A DNA stretch of 64,000 bases from Collybiopsis luxurians FD-317 M1 (lineage: Eukaryota > Basidiomycota > Agaricomycetes > Agaricales > Omphalotaceae), in NCBI GenBank assembly GCA_000827265.1, contig KN834753.1:650686-714685 (forward strand), given 5' to 3'. How positions within the stretch are numbered: position 1 is the stretch's first letter; each line of letters opens with the position of its first letter. Below, piece after piece: positions 49,827 to 61,932 of the stretch. Made by a program: the position numbers and the translations under genes. The notes below the pieces were generated by a model, which saw nothing but the letters and a program-made list of their open reading frames with translations, searched no databases and was not told the origin of the DNA.

Positions 49827-52800
49827 ATGTCCACCTTACCTTCCTCCAAAGGTCTAGTTACTGACCCTATTGAAAAAGAAAGAAAAGATCAGGATGTAGA
49901 CAGAAAACTCAGGCTTTATACTACTCTCAACGCCTTGCGTGAATCTAAACTTCCAGATAACACCCAGTTGGACGCATGGCTAGCCATCTTGCAACAGAAT
50001 CTCGGCTCAGAGGGCCACAGTACGTTGATTTTCTCCATTCTCTTTTTCAAACTTAACTCCATTCTATAGGCCAGAAACTTTCTCTTCAGGGTCAAAAATT
50101 GACTACTGATTTACGCGATATTCTTGAGACCCTTCGCTTGTTCTTGTCTCAAAAGAATGCAGATCAAATTACCCAAGATTTTATTTGGAACACCCGAGAT
50201 ATCGGCGTCGGCGCTTCACTCAAGAGCGATGAGATTGCTAAAGAAGGTCAAGTCCTGGGTGTCGACAAGGATAAGGCTAGAGAGGACGCCCAGCAAGGTA
50301 TGCAATCAATCAAAGCGTCATCCAGCTTCTAATCACGTCCACCTCGCCAGCCGCCCACTCCATCCGCACTCTTGTTCATCTTCTTCTCACCAATTCAGAG
50401 GCACGAAAACTCATCTCCGACTTTTCTGTCGTTGGTAGAGATCTGCTCGCTCGTGGTTTAGGTAATCAATTTTAGCCTATAACATCATCCAACTCTTATC
50501 ATTGCTTTAGGTAAAGCTAGCGAAGGGCTCAGACCGGATGAGGAAAAACTTAGAATGGTCGATGAGGCGCATCGAGGCGAAGGTAAACTTACCATTATTC
50601 AATCAGAAATTCTTACTGATCATTTTTCAGGAGGCGCTTTCTCTGTTTCGTCTCCAGAAGACCGCGCTCGCGAGCAAGAAGAAAAGGGCGTGCAAGGAAT
50701 GGTCGACAGTCGCATCCCAAGCGACACAAAAGATCAGGCCCGTGCTACCGCCGAGGAGGCTGGTCGCGTTCAGGAAGAGTAAGTCGCCACCCCGGTCTAG
50801 GTTGAATATTCCTTGATTTGGATCTAGTCTCAAAGCATCTGTTCGAGACGCTCGCGGACAAGAAGTATCTCCCTCTTCGCCTCGTGAAGGTGCTGAAGAG
50901 GTCAAGGAAGAGGCCAAAAAACGAGGACTTATGGATCGAGTAAAGAATGCTATTCCCCACGAACACCAAGAGAAAGCCAAAGATCATGTCAAGCGGGGAA
51001 GGGAATTCCTAACGGAAGAATATTTCCCCAAGGAAAGACGTGATCAATGGATTTGGCGATTCAAGAAGGCGAGCGCGGTTGAATTTCCTTTTGATGAATT
51101 TGCTCATTCGACTATTCAGGTTATTCTTGAATGCCAATCCCATCCCGACTATCAATCGTCGCTTCGATGGCTGCTCTCGTATATCAAAGAGTACAGTGGG
51201 CACGGCAGAAGGATCGTTAATGAGCATGGAAATAGAGCCACCGACGGTGTGCGGGAAGTGAGTCTGCAATACTTTTACTCCTGCTAACTACGGCTGTCTT
51301 AACCACATGGTTCTAGAATGCTGAGCTTCAGGGCAGTATGTCACAACTGAGAATCATCGCGGAACGATTTGCGAATGGTGTGTCTAGAGTTGCTCAAGGC
51401 ATGATTGATTTGTGACATGTCCTGTCCTAGGTCGCAGTATGCAGGAAGATATTTGGGACCCGATCAACGCTCTCATCGATGACGCGCAGAGGGACAAAGA
51501 GTTTAAGGATTGGTGGCGCGAGGTCGGAGATTGGGTGGAGAAGGTAGGGTTTCCCAGTTTTACCAGTCACCTCAGTGCAAACAGTTTTGTTCTAGGTTCT
51601 ACTCACCCCTGGCTACATCATTGAGCCTGCTTCGAGTAATCGAGGACGTGAATTGTTTGAAGCCGGAAAGAAGTTTTATGGTAGTGGAGAATTGAATGAG
51701 AATGAGGTTTGATTCTTTACTTTTCATAAATCGCTTTACTGAGGTCCATCATCTTCTAGGAAAAAGCCAGCGGCATCCCAAGTGCTTCTCCCAAGCTTGG
51801 CTCTGATGTTACCGCGGATAATACTCTCACTACGCAGACGGCTGTCCGCGGTAAATACCGAGATCATTTCGATAATGTATTCGAAGGCTTTGGCAAGTTT
51901 GTCGGTGGTATCACCGAGGATCCTTTGAATCGTCGGTATGTTTCTGGTCAAGATAAATACTAGCGTCTGGCATTCATTCTTTTTCAGTCTCGGAACCGAT
52001 ATCCAACGCCTTACCAAAGACTTGCTTTTTGATGCCGAGGGCAAACTTTCGTTCAAGCCCGAATTGTGGGACGACGTAAGGAGTATCATTCTGCCAGGCC
52101 TTATTGAAAGGGTAGGTTTTCTCCATTTGCGGTGTCAAATGATTTAACATTTCAATAAAGATTGGCCTCGTTCCAATTCCGCGCATCGAATATACCGATG
52201 ACTCGCTGGACCTGGTGTTAGAGAACCTCACCCTCTCTGCGCAGAACCTCTTCCCCAATTTGGTTGAAGCTGAAGTGAGGAATTTCGTGCGCTTTGGTAG
52301 CGGAACTGCCACTGGAAAGAAGGATGGTGAGTATTTTTTACATTTCTTAAGATCCGTTATGGTAATTCTTTTCCCTGTATCTAGCGAAGAAGAGTACCAC
52401 GCACAACCACACACTGCACCTTCACATGTCCCACATTCAGACTGACATGCGAGACGTTGCATTCTACTTCAGGAGGAAGAGTGGCCTACCCAAGTTGAAA
52501 GACTCTGGTTTGGCTGATGTCTTGATTGGAGGAGATGGCTTGAGCGTAAGTATTTGCTTTCGGCCAATATCTTGCTTTGTCATTGATTTAAAATCTATAC
52601 AGGCAACGATTCATCTGGTGTCCTCATCTGACCCAACCACTCTCTTTGATATCGAAACCATCAACGTCAAAGTCGACACTCTCAAGTTCGCCATCAGAGA
52701 CTCGAAACACGATTTGTTATACAAGACTCTCAGACCACTTGCCACGGGTTTGATCAAGAAGCAGATACAGAAGGCGGTAAGCTGCGCATCTACTCGTGCC

Positions 52801-53310
52801 TCGTGCATCATCTAATGACGTATTCAGGTCGCCGATGGCCTACGTACTGGTCTGGAATGGTTGGGAGAGGAACTCATCGCTGTCAGGGATAGGATGAATG
52901 AAGCCAAAGAAGGCGCAGGCGAAGAGGAAGATATTGGACGATGGAAAGCCATGCAGGAGGTCAGTTTACAAACAAATCCTTTCCTCGGTCATTGTCGATT
53001 GACCTGTTCATTCAGGCATTCAAGCGTCGTAGAGATGACACTGCTTCATCGATATCGATGACTAGATCCACGAGCTCGGCATCCCAGTTCAAGCTTGTGG
53101 CAAATAAGGTATGAACATTCTCAATGGTCTTTGCATTGATAATTTACTCGGTTTCTCATTCAGCGCAACTCTCTCCTTGCCAACACCGGCCATCCTGCCG
53201 GCTGGGTTAATCGAGTCGATGAGAAAGACAAGACCATTAAGCAAGCCCCAGCTGGCGAGAAGATTGATGGAGAGACTTGGAAGTCGAGGGCGTTTGACGT
53301 GAACGCGTAA
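49827..53310 (+). CDS. DUF5923/DUF4449 protein (BPI/TULIP-like, possible lipid carrier)
   Basis: Large fungal protein with over ten short introns. The start MSTLPSSKGLVTDPIEKERK leads into a helical N-terminal domain of the DUF5923 type (LRDILETLRLFLSQKNAD, FIWNTRDIGVGA). A charged Lys/Glu linker (about 50640-51000) follows, then QWIWRFKK and the helical part VILECQSHPDYQSSLRWLLS. The C-terminal DUF4449 region contains SLDLVLENLTLSAQNLFPNL, the hallmark IQTDMRDVAFYFRRKSGLPK, DSGLADVLIGGDGL and FAIRDSKHDLLYKTLRPLAT. It ends EKIDGETWKSRAFDVNA. This region resembles BPI/TULIP tubular lipid-binding folds, so membrane lipid transfer or binding is plausible but untested. Splice sites are approximate. 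Confidence 0.88.
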
Positions 53311-53776
53311 TACTTTGCACGGATTACGCAGTGCTTCTGTAATTTCCACGGACAAGTTTTCTGTAATGCCCGATCATGAAGTTTGGATAGCATGTTGTAC
53401 GATATCTGTAGCTGTAACAATATCATACCAATCGGATAATGTCAAAGTATAGACTCTGGAGTATGGAGAGCGACTAGGAGGGTATGAGCCATGTGGAATC
53501 AATTACTCGAAACGGAACTAATGATTAAATGAACGTCTTTTACCCCGCATTACGTGGTTGTCGATGTGGGGAAGAACGATTTCAATAGGCCGGTCTCGAA
53601 TATAGATGTGCACTGGACCCCGGCTGGAACAAAAAGACTTTCAGAATATGGATCTGATTGGAATAGAGTCAGAATGACAGCAACGCCCATTTGCCTGGAC
53701 ACAAAGGCGTTTAGAGTCGTTCACGAGTCACGCGACAATTGAAACTGAATCCCCAAAGCTATGTAAATCCGCAGGA

Positions 53777-53788
53777 TATAAAAGGTCA
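53777..53788 (+). promoter_or_regulatory. TATA element shared by the two HABP4-like paralogues (copy 1)
   Basis: TATAAAAGGTCA, 98 bp above the start; the same 12 bases occur upstream of the second paralogue. Confidence 0.55.
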
Positions 53789-53874
53789 ATCAGGTCAGGC
53801 GACCATCCTTACTTCCAAACCAACATCCAACCCCAACCCGTTTCCCTATATTTGAAGCCTTTCCCAACCTTACG

Positions 53875-54365
53875 ATGACCCGTACTGCCCGTGCTACCTA
53901 TCCTCGAGCTGTCAACAAGGATAGGTCGCAATCCCGTTCGGGCCTTGGCAACGACATGAAGAAAGGAGGCGCCGGAAGTCATAACTGGGGCAAGCTTGGT
54001 GAAGTCGAGTATGATGGATACGACGAAGAGTTTGACGAACAAGACGCCGAGAACACCGCCAGTGCCAGTGTCAGTGAGGCAGGAAGTGAAGGTAACGTCT
54101 TTCCATTCTCTCTGAAAGCTGTTTACTGATCATGGGTTTCGTTCTGCATAGCTTCTTCCTCGGAACACAAGAATTCCACTTCGGACGAGAAAGACATTGA
54201 GGCTGCGAAAGCTTTCAGGAAGCGGGCTTTGAGTGGCACCGGTAAGAATTTCTATCTATCCTTAATTTGCGCGACTTTACTGAAGCCGGTTTGTGTTGCC
54301 CAGTGGATCTTTCCAGTATTGCTCGCACCTCTGTAGCCGTTTCTAGCTCTCCCCCCAAGGCATAA
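53875..54365 (+). CDS. Small HABP4/Stm1-like RNA- or ribosome-binding protein, copy 1
   Basis: Three exons (53875-54091, about 54152-54241, about 54303-54365) encode about 120 residues. The N-terminal basic segment (TRTARATYPRAVNKDRSQSR) and the hallmark SGLGNDMKKGGAGSHNWGK match the hyaluronan/mRNA-binding family (SERBP1, Stm1), whose members bind inactive ribosomes or mRNA. It is followed by an acidic stretch (DGYDEEFDEQDAE) and the C-terminal helix EKDIEAAKAFRKRALSGTVD with SIARTSVAVSSSPPKA. Family members are usually longer; this is a short, mainly disordered version. A paralogue lies at 56787, with a THEM6-like gene in between. Confidence 0.75.
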
Positions 54366-54861
54366 ACTTGGTAACCTGCGTTCATGCATGTGGTAAGTCG
54401 TCAAGCAATGCACTTACGTCCTCTGAATCTCACCCCTGTTTCCATCAGGATACACTCATTTCCGACATCTCCAATATCCTTGATATCCTGTACCCTAGCT
54501 TGATTTCCTCTTGTACTATTCTTGCATTGCTCACTACATTTTCCATATATTCAACCAACTATAAAACAAAAGCAATTGTATTTGTATCTTCTGAATAATG
54601 AAGCTGTTAACTTGTTCACCATTTTGCATGCGTTCACCGAGGTCATTCGTCGATTCGTTCATGATCAAGCTGTTCCTTCCCTAAAAACAACAATGAGCTT
54701 GGCTGTATAGCTGTATCGCTGTATTCTGATACTCAGACGGTCTCATGAGCGCTTCGAGAAGGTTACTGATTTAGCGCCGATTGACGGCGCCTGCGCTGGC
54801 CTCAGGTTAAACAACGATATGCCGTCTGTCTTTCAATCCTTTTTGATTCCAGAACACTACC
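54366..54861. other. Intergenic region before the THEM6-like gene
   Basis: 3' UTR-like sequence and promoter; nothing else seen. Confidence 0.45.
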
Positions 54862-56338
54862 ATGGACCTAAAGGGCCCGGTCTCTCGTCGTCCCCCGTCA
54901 CTCCAGCTCGTTATCTCCCGTTTATCCCGCTCGCTGGTTGATTTGTCCTCGTCTTCCTCCGTCAAGGTTTCATTCGCTCTAAAGCTCCTCTTGAAATGTC
55001 TGCTCTACTGTGTTATCCTGCTCAACATACGCGCTATTCCTGGAGGCTGGCATTGGCGTGTATTTTGGCCTATTACCAAATACAACATTCTCTTCTCCTC
55101 GTTCCGGCTGCGCAACTTTCTCTTTACTTTGCTAGATCGCAAGGCCAGAGCGCGAGGCATTGCTGGATACATTGATCGCACCTCTCCTGTCGGTGTGCAT
55201 CCCTTTGCTTTCAAGGTTATATACCGCTCTCGTGTTAGTACGTATCGTGTCCCTGCTTCCTGTCCGGTCGAAAGGTTGACCAAATTCCAGGCGTGGACGA
55301 AAGTGACTTCAACATGCATATGAGTAACTCGAGCTATCCCAAGGTTCTTCTTACATACTGTTCGCTAAACGAATCATGCCGCTGATGTTGTCAGTAGATC
55401 CTTGATTTCACTCGGACAAAGATGGCTACACACTTGTTTCCGCATTTTCTGAGAGCCGGAGGGGTCGTACCTATTGCATGTGTGTGCTGTTAATGATTTT
55501 CCGATACCTGACTGTTCTTTAACCGTAGCTTTTTATCTATTCCCAGCGACGCACTTTCATTTTGTTCGTGAGATACCAATGCTTGCAAAATATGAAGTTC
55601 GGGCTGGTATTGGCGCATGGGACGAGAAATGGGTGAGTTGAATCTTCAAGTGATTGTAATCGAGCCCGCAACCCAGCTTTCTTGGCTTCTCGTTCCTGTT
55701 CCACATCGAGCACAAAGCTTCGGTGGCCGTTTCATCGTGTCTTATCTCTGAGTGAGATCACATTTCTTAGTTGAATATCTTTACAGTTTTATGTTGTCGC
55801 TCGCTTCGTTACCAAGGGCAAGAGCAAGGCCAAGCCAAGTCCGAGCCCCCAGTCACCATCCGAAGCGGCCTCTGTGTTGACCCAGTCAGAGACCGATTTG
55901 GTTATGAAACTGGTCGACAATCAGCAAGATCATGACGCGACGTTACACACTGTCGCTGTTGCTCGGTGCTGTTACAAACTTGGCCGAATCACAGTCCCAC
56001 CTTCAGTTCTGATGGCAACGAATGGCGTCTGTGTCTACCCTCAAGAAGTTACCCTTACTGAGCTCGATCCAGCATTTGCTGGCCCGGCAGACGAATCGAA
56101 GCCGTTTTCATTCTCGAATCTTCCTCATATGTGGACGGAACACGCCAGAGATCTTGCTCTGAATCCAAAGAAGCTTCGTGAATTCTACAAAGGAGCCTGG
56201 AGACAAGACCACACTAGATGGTGGGAATCTGCTCTGGGTGTGGGTGGACCGATTGAAGAAAAGCTAAGAGAGCGATTGGAAATCTGCCGAAATCTATTTT
56301 ATGGGATGGACGGAATACGCAAGTTTAGCGAACAGTAG
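54862..56338 (+). CDS. THEM6-like thioesterase/hotdog-fold protein with membrane anchor
   Basis: Member of the thioesterase-like family related to human THEM6 (UPF0670), common in fungi. The first exon (from 54862) has a basic N-terminus, then a membrane segment LLLKCLLYCVILLNIRAI at about residues 45-62. The hotdog signature is SRVSVDESDFNMHMSNSSYP, assembled over an intron near 55240-55290, followed by KILDFTRTKMATHLFPHFLR and ATHFHFVREIPMLAKYEVRA. A variable Ser/Pro loop precedes the C-terminal block AVARCCYKLGRITVPPSVLM. The end (about 56338) is MDGIRKFSEQ. The D-x-N-x-H-M-x-N motif is the conserved active-site-like region. Substrate unknown; acyl-CoA or lipid handling at a membrane is inferred. 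Confidence 0.87.
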
Positions 56339-56786
56339 AGGAGCAGCCTTGTCATTTTAATACCGTGTTGTGATATAGAGATTAGATAGAGATTAGAATA
56401 GTTCCGATGTAAACGTTCTGCGTAAGTATTTACGTTACAATCACGCTGGTCACGTTCCGAGTCTCGTATGTTCAGCTTTGATTTTTCCTCATATGGTCGA
56501 ATGGCGGTGCATTTTCCGCTTGGCTGGTTCGTCTTCCTCTACACCCTCCATTGCAGATCTGACTCTTTAAATTGCTCTGATGACTTTTGGGTTACGCTTT
56601 CCGCCGCTACCTGTATGAGAGATTCTCAAGTTACATATGATTGTACGTACAAATCGACCGTGGCTATAAAAGGTCATGAGAGCAACTCCACTTTTACGCC
56701 ACTTCCACATCTTGCATCGAAACTACTATCAAGGTTTGTGTATAAAGATCCCAGCTTGTTCTTTTCCGTTAACTGTGTCCATAGAC
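56339..56786. other. Intergenic region and promoter of HABP4-like copy 2
   Basis: Contains the second TATAAAAGGTCA element. No ORF of interest. Confidence 0.45.
56665..56676 (+). promoter_or_regulatory. TATA element shared by the two HABP4-like paralogues (copy 2)
   Basis: TATAAAAGGTCA, 122 bp above the start of the second paralogue. Confidence 0.55.
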
Positions 56787-57447
56787 ATGACTCGTACCTC
56801 CAGGGCAGCTTTTCCGCGAGCTATCCTTAAAGACCGCCAATCTCGTTCGGGCCTCAGCAATGATATGAAAAAAGGAGGCGCCGGGACTCATAACTGGGGC
56901 AAGCTGGGCGAAATCGAAATCGACCAGAACGATTTCGAATACGATTCAGAGGGCGGATTGGCTGAGATGAGCAATAGGAGCACCGCCAGTGATGGTTCGC
57001 TTGTCTCCGCTGTACATTAACCCTCCTACCCTTACGTATTCCACTCCTGTACAGGTGCTGAACAAATTCCCGCCCCGAGACAACGTTCGACTTCTGTTCC
57101 GAACGAGAAAGAAATCCAAGCCGCAAAACAACTCAGGAAGAACGCCCTAAACGGTGGAGGTAAAATTTCAGTTTATGCGTAATCCATATTTCCGCCCGTC
57201 TTCGTTTTGGGGCTTCAGCCCCGGTTTTACCCCGACATTTCCCCCATCCTCTCCCATCATTTTCTTCTCACTCCAATCTGAAATGACATCCAACAGTTGA
57301 TCTCGCAACCATTGCGCGTACTTCTGTCGCTTTGTCTTCCTCTCCTCCCAAGCCCGCAATCTCTATTACTTCTGATAGCAATGTAAGTGGTTACGATATC
57401 CTCTCGTCTTTTTAATTGGACTGATCTTAGCTTAGATGAGTGTTTAA
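56787..57447 (+). CDS. Small HABP4/Stm1-like RNA- or ribosome-binding protein, copy 2
   Basis: Paralogue of 53875-54365 with the same exon layout plus one possible short last exon. The protein starts MTRTSRAAFPRAILKDRQSR and contains SGLSNDMKKGGAGTHNWGKL, the conserved core. The acidic middle has diverged (QNDFEYDSEGGLAEM). The C-terminal block EKEIQAAKQLRKNALNGGVD and TIARTSVALSSSPPK is clearly homologous to copy 1. Exon ends near 56992, 57160 and 57382. The last intron acceptor is uncertain: stopping at 57439 or 57447 changes only the last residues. Convergent with the laccase-like gene, whose stop is at 57902. Confidence 0.72.
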
Positions 57448-57901
57448 TTTAACACTATTATGCAGTCAAACCGAACCCAGATCCGAAGGAAGAAATTCTG
57501 TATTAGTAACTGTGCTACCCTCCTGCTACTGTCTTTCCTTGAAACAAATTGTACGATTTTTTGACTGTTCAATCGTACTCAAATTTCGAAACGTCATCTC
57601 GATCCTCGTAAATGTAAGTATATGTCAAAGTTACAAGTTTCATTTCAAAGTTCAAAGTCTTCCGAAATTTTTGTCTGACTCCCTTCGTAGTACCGCTTTA
57701 AGCGGCTTTTTGTGTGTAAGAGAACGCAGAATCAGTTCAGGCTAATTTCACGACTCCGTACGAGAAAAGAAAATATTCCATTTGTGCGACGAATATCCAG
57801 CGAAAGGAATGATAGTTGTTACAAAAGCCAACAAAAAGGCTACAGCTACTTGTTTAAATAGAGTTCCCACCAATTCTCGAACTGGGCCAACGATTCGCAG
57901 A

Positions 57902-60900
57902 TCACTGTTGGTTCGCGGGCAAGGCCTGTTAGTAGAGCGGATAGTCAGTAAAATACATAGAAAGAGTGGACGAAGCCCGGTATTTACATCGTAGTCTGCA
58001 AAAGGTCATCAGTAAACGATATTGAGAACAATCTGAATACTTCTCACCTGGGCACAGGGCTTCCCAAGCTGGGTCGGGATGAACTTGCTGGCGAACAGTT
58101 TCAAGGCCAGAAGCCATAACAGTTGCCAAACCAGCCTGGAAGTGCCAGAAAATGTGGCAATGGAAGAACCACGGTCCTGTTCAGCCTAATGTCAGAAGAC
58201 AACTGCGGCTCAAAATTAAATTCACTAACCAGGGTTGTTGGTAGAGAATCGAAGGATCGTTCCCTCGGCACCGACACCGGCGACCTTTAGATTCCATTAG
58301 AATATTACTCAGAATCCCGGTGTTCCAGGGGACACTCACATCACGACGGATGGGGTTCACGGTGTTGACCACATCGGTGGTGTTGGATTTGACGAGCCAG
58401 AAGTTGTTCTAGAAGATTATGTTCAGTACATAAAAATCAGCCAGGGTGTGATTCAACGCACTCCGTGGAGATGGAAGGCTGTTGGCGGGAGGTGCGAGGT
58501 TAAATCAATTGCGATTACCGGATATCATGATATACGCACGGTGAGCTTCATCATCATCGCTGTAGAATAGAAACATCAGTCTCCGTGTCGTCTAGAATCA
58601 CTCGTTCTCTCTACCTTGGAGGGAAAATAACTTGAATGGTCTTGTTGGCCGGAAGAACAAAGGTGTTTTCAGTGACGTTGAAATCATTAGCGCTGTTGGC
58701 ACCATCGAGGATCTAAAAAAAGGTTATACTCCATTACTTTATCTGATCGTACAGAACCCATTTTACCTTGACGAGGGTCGGTACAGTGGGTGGCAAGTAA
58801 GAGACATTGTTGACGTTCCTGTTTATGGTGAAACGCTGAAGTTTGAGAAGGCCACAGGTACTTACCATTGAGCTCTGCCTGCAGTCTTTACAAAAGACTC
58901 AATATAGTTGCTAGATGCGACAAAACATGCCACTTACAACAACGAGGTTAAGAGTGACTGAATGAATCAGGTATCAATCAGATGCAAGCCAGTGATATTG
59001 CGCATGTTGCACATACTGTTCATGTCTGGTTCGGGGGCTTCTTGAGCGACCAATGGCTAATACCATGATAAATACATTTGCCCTGTTTTAATCGAAGAAC
59101 ACTTACGCTGAGGTTGGCTTCAACGAGTGCGTTCAGTCCGGGCTCAGCTGGGCCAAGGGTCATGGGAGCAGCGGGGTCAGCATCAGCAGCGCCCTGGTAT
59201 CTCAGAATACCACGAGCAAGAGTGGCGTTTTCTATAAAGGATTCCTTGAGGGGGATTTTAAAATGTCCAGCAATTTGACATACGGTTCAAGTTGTTGGCG
59301 GGAGAACCACCTGTGTAGGGGGCATTAATCCAATAGTTGTCGACCGGCTGGTTAGCTGCGAGCTGTGGAGCCCAGTACTTAGTCTAGCGCATGGTAGCGA
59401 ACCGATAAAGACGTACGACAACGGAGTAACGCTGGCCAGCAAGCATCTCAATTTCATTGACAGTCATAGGAGTAGTCGGTGTTCCGTCAGTCTCAATGAC
59501 CTGGAAGAATGTTCAATAAAAGTGATTTAAATAAACATGCCGACATACAGTCAAGTTGTGGCTGTCAACAGACATGGTGAAGACGTTACGAGCAGATTCG
59601 TTGATGATTCGGAAACGGTAGCGCTTTCCGGCAACCACATTTACTACAGCGAAGGGCACCTAGACAGCAGGTGAGTAAGAAATTTGTGGCCAGCGAAGAA
59701 AAAAATATAACCTCAGGTCCACCGTTGAATCTTCCCACGCCGTTGAAAGTTCCGCTAATCTGAAGTAAGAACCACACCAGAGCAAGAATTTCTGAGATGC
59801 TTACGTGTCGGACACGGGAACAATGCCACTTGCGACATAGGTCACAAGCATCGAAGTAGAGGTATTGTGCCACCAGTCACCTGTGTTTCAAGGGCAGGGA
59901 AAAGTGAAAAGTGACAGAAAACGTGAAAGCAGTTAGATTGACGCTCTGGACTGAAGTATGATCTTCACTGACCGACTTGCCAGATCTAAGGAGAATTGAA
60001 CGTTGAGATACATGAGATCAACATTGCGCAAACCCAACTTACTGTTGACTCGTCGTCCTAACAAGATGTACAAAGTGAATCTTGAGCGAGTCCGACTAAG
60101 CTTCCAAAAACAGAAATACAGACCACATCATATAGATCCGCGAGAGGATCTTCGGGGTCTGAGTCGAAAATTTAGCAACACTGATTAAGCAACTGGACAA
60201 AATTATGATTACCGTAGATAACGAGAGGACCACGAAGACCCTGGAAAGGTTGTTAGATTTCTTATTTTAGCGAACAATGGCGAAGAACCCACATCAACAT
60301 ATTGAACTGAAAGAAGTAGGACTTCAGATCCAATTCTCATAAGGAAAGTAAGAGAACAAACCCGAAAGCTGACTGTGGTACCAGTAAGTGCCTGAAGAGA
60401 TTGAAAATCAGGTGAGACAGCTGTAATATCTAAGGCAAACTTGCCAGTCTGATCATTGATCAAAGGAATGGTGTAGGTGTAGCTGGCGCCGGGGATGATC
60501 GGGCACGCGGTCACAAACGGACTTCCTTCGTTGAAGGAGTTGGCAGTAGAAACAAATACACCATCAAAGTCCTGAAGCACAGTTCAGCGTTGGAGATTAT
60601 ACGAGGGAGCAGCAACGACTTACCAAGGCGGTACTCAGACGCATGGTGTCGTCGGTCTAAATTAAGAATAATGAAAGAGTGCTCCATTTTACACTTCGGA
60701 TTGAACCTACCAATCTATTGTTAACTGTAACCACCAAAGTGTCGCCCTTGTGGGCAGTAATCAGAGGACCAGGGTAGCTGGAGAGACCGTCATCGACCTT
60801 TCAGATTCACGTTCACTTCATCGACTTACGTTCCATTAGCTGTTACCATAACTATACGGCGTGATTAGCTTAACGGTTAGATAAGACAAGAATGAATCTT

Positions 60901-61020
60901 ACCCCGTTCAAAACCATCAGGAGCGCCCTTGGCATTCACGATATCGAGGGTGACAGGGACCCTGGCTCCTAGAGCCAGACCGAAAAGGGCAGCAGAAGCG
61001 GTTGCAGCTAAGAACTTCAT
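57902..61020 (-). CDS. Laccase-family multicopper oxidase with altered L1 and L2 copper motifs (secreted)
   Basis: Three-cupredoxin-domain protein with many introns. Residues 1-19 are a signal peptide (MKFLAATASAALFGLALGA). Laccase blocks are clear: YPGPLITAHKGDTLVVTVNN, GSPFVTACPIIPGASYTY, VQYVDGLRGPLVIY, VTGDWWHNTSTSM, RFRIINESARNVFTMSVDSH and NYWINAPYTGGS. L3 is intact for copper (HPFHLHGNNFW, spliced over three exons near 58600-58420) and L4 is intact (FFHCHIFWHFQAGLA, about 58170), with Leu at the T1 axial position. However, L1, normally HWHG, reads DFDG (about 60560), and L2, normally WYHSH, reads WYHSQ (about 60380), so three trinuclear copper ligands are lost. One intron has a GC donor. 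The short last exon gives ALPANQQ and the stop. Predicted to lack normal O2 reduction; see findings. Confidence 0.9.
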
Positions 61021-61932
61021 CTTGGCGGTAAAGCACCTGGGGAGCTATGATACGCGAAAGGACCAGCCTTATGTACTGGGTTGTTGCATTATTGCTTCAA
61101 GTTCTTTCGTTACCGAAATTCGGGATACAGAACGAAGGAAGCCAATGGCATGAGGCATTTTGCCCGGCCATCTATGCGCGCGTGAGGTGGTTTTGCGACG
61201 ATGAGAGCAAGAATCGTATTGGAATCAGGTATTTGCATGAAGACTTCAATAAGGGAATCGTTGGGATTGGTTCGAGGCGCTTTCGACCAGCGCTGGGCCA
61301 CCTTCTGTGAAGAGAGCTGTACGTGAGATACCGAGGGCAATCAAACAGACGAAAGAATCAATGAATAGACGGCAGCGAAATTTACCTACCAACGATGTGC
61401 GCTCAATATGGCGACAGTCCCTCGTATAAATTGAAGGAATACGGCTGCTGGCAAAAATATCCTGCAAGAACTTGAAGAACTTCGATTGCTTGAGAATAGT
61501 GGTATTCATAGTTAAGCGCGACTAAAAATAACCCAACTCATGACGACTGGTGAGTAAGTTTGAGGCTAACTTAAGTTCTTCGCAGACGACGGCAAGTCAT
61601 GGTGGAATAATCAATTCCATGCTTCAGGTTGTTGTAAATAGATGCCAGTCGGATGCTGCGCGTTGGAAGAGTACAACTCACGCGCAAAGGCGGCTTAAAG
61701 CTGAAGTAAGAGATAGATTTCGCCCCTCGAAAGAAAGAGAGAGTTAGTAGCAGAAGTATTCAATGTGCAGCAGTGTTTCCAAAGTCAAAAGGCGCATATT
61801 AGTGCTCAAGCTCAAGTTTGGAACGCTCGAGATTGTCGAAATCGACCAGGTTGATTTGTTTGTCCAGCGCAAATAAACCGGGACTTGGAGTTCGAGTTCG
61901 GCAATCGAGTCACATGATGGCGGGAGTTGAGA
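61021..61932. other. Upstream region of the laccase-like gene
   Basis: About 900 bp with no supported gene; holds the laccase promoter. I did not find a convincing TATA box or metal-response element by eye. Confidence 0.45.

Noticed and set aside
57751..57990. C-terminal extension of the laccase-like protein with a membrane-like segment (FKQVAVAFLLAFVTTII)
   Set aside because: The frame after PDYD stays open for about 75 codons, but a GT donor right after PDYD and a good TACTAAC-AG acceptor join to ALPANQQ and a stop, the normal laccase ending. The extension is better explained as intron plus downstream sequence.
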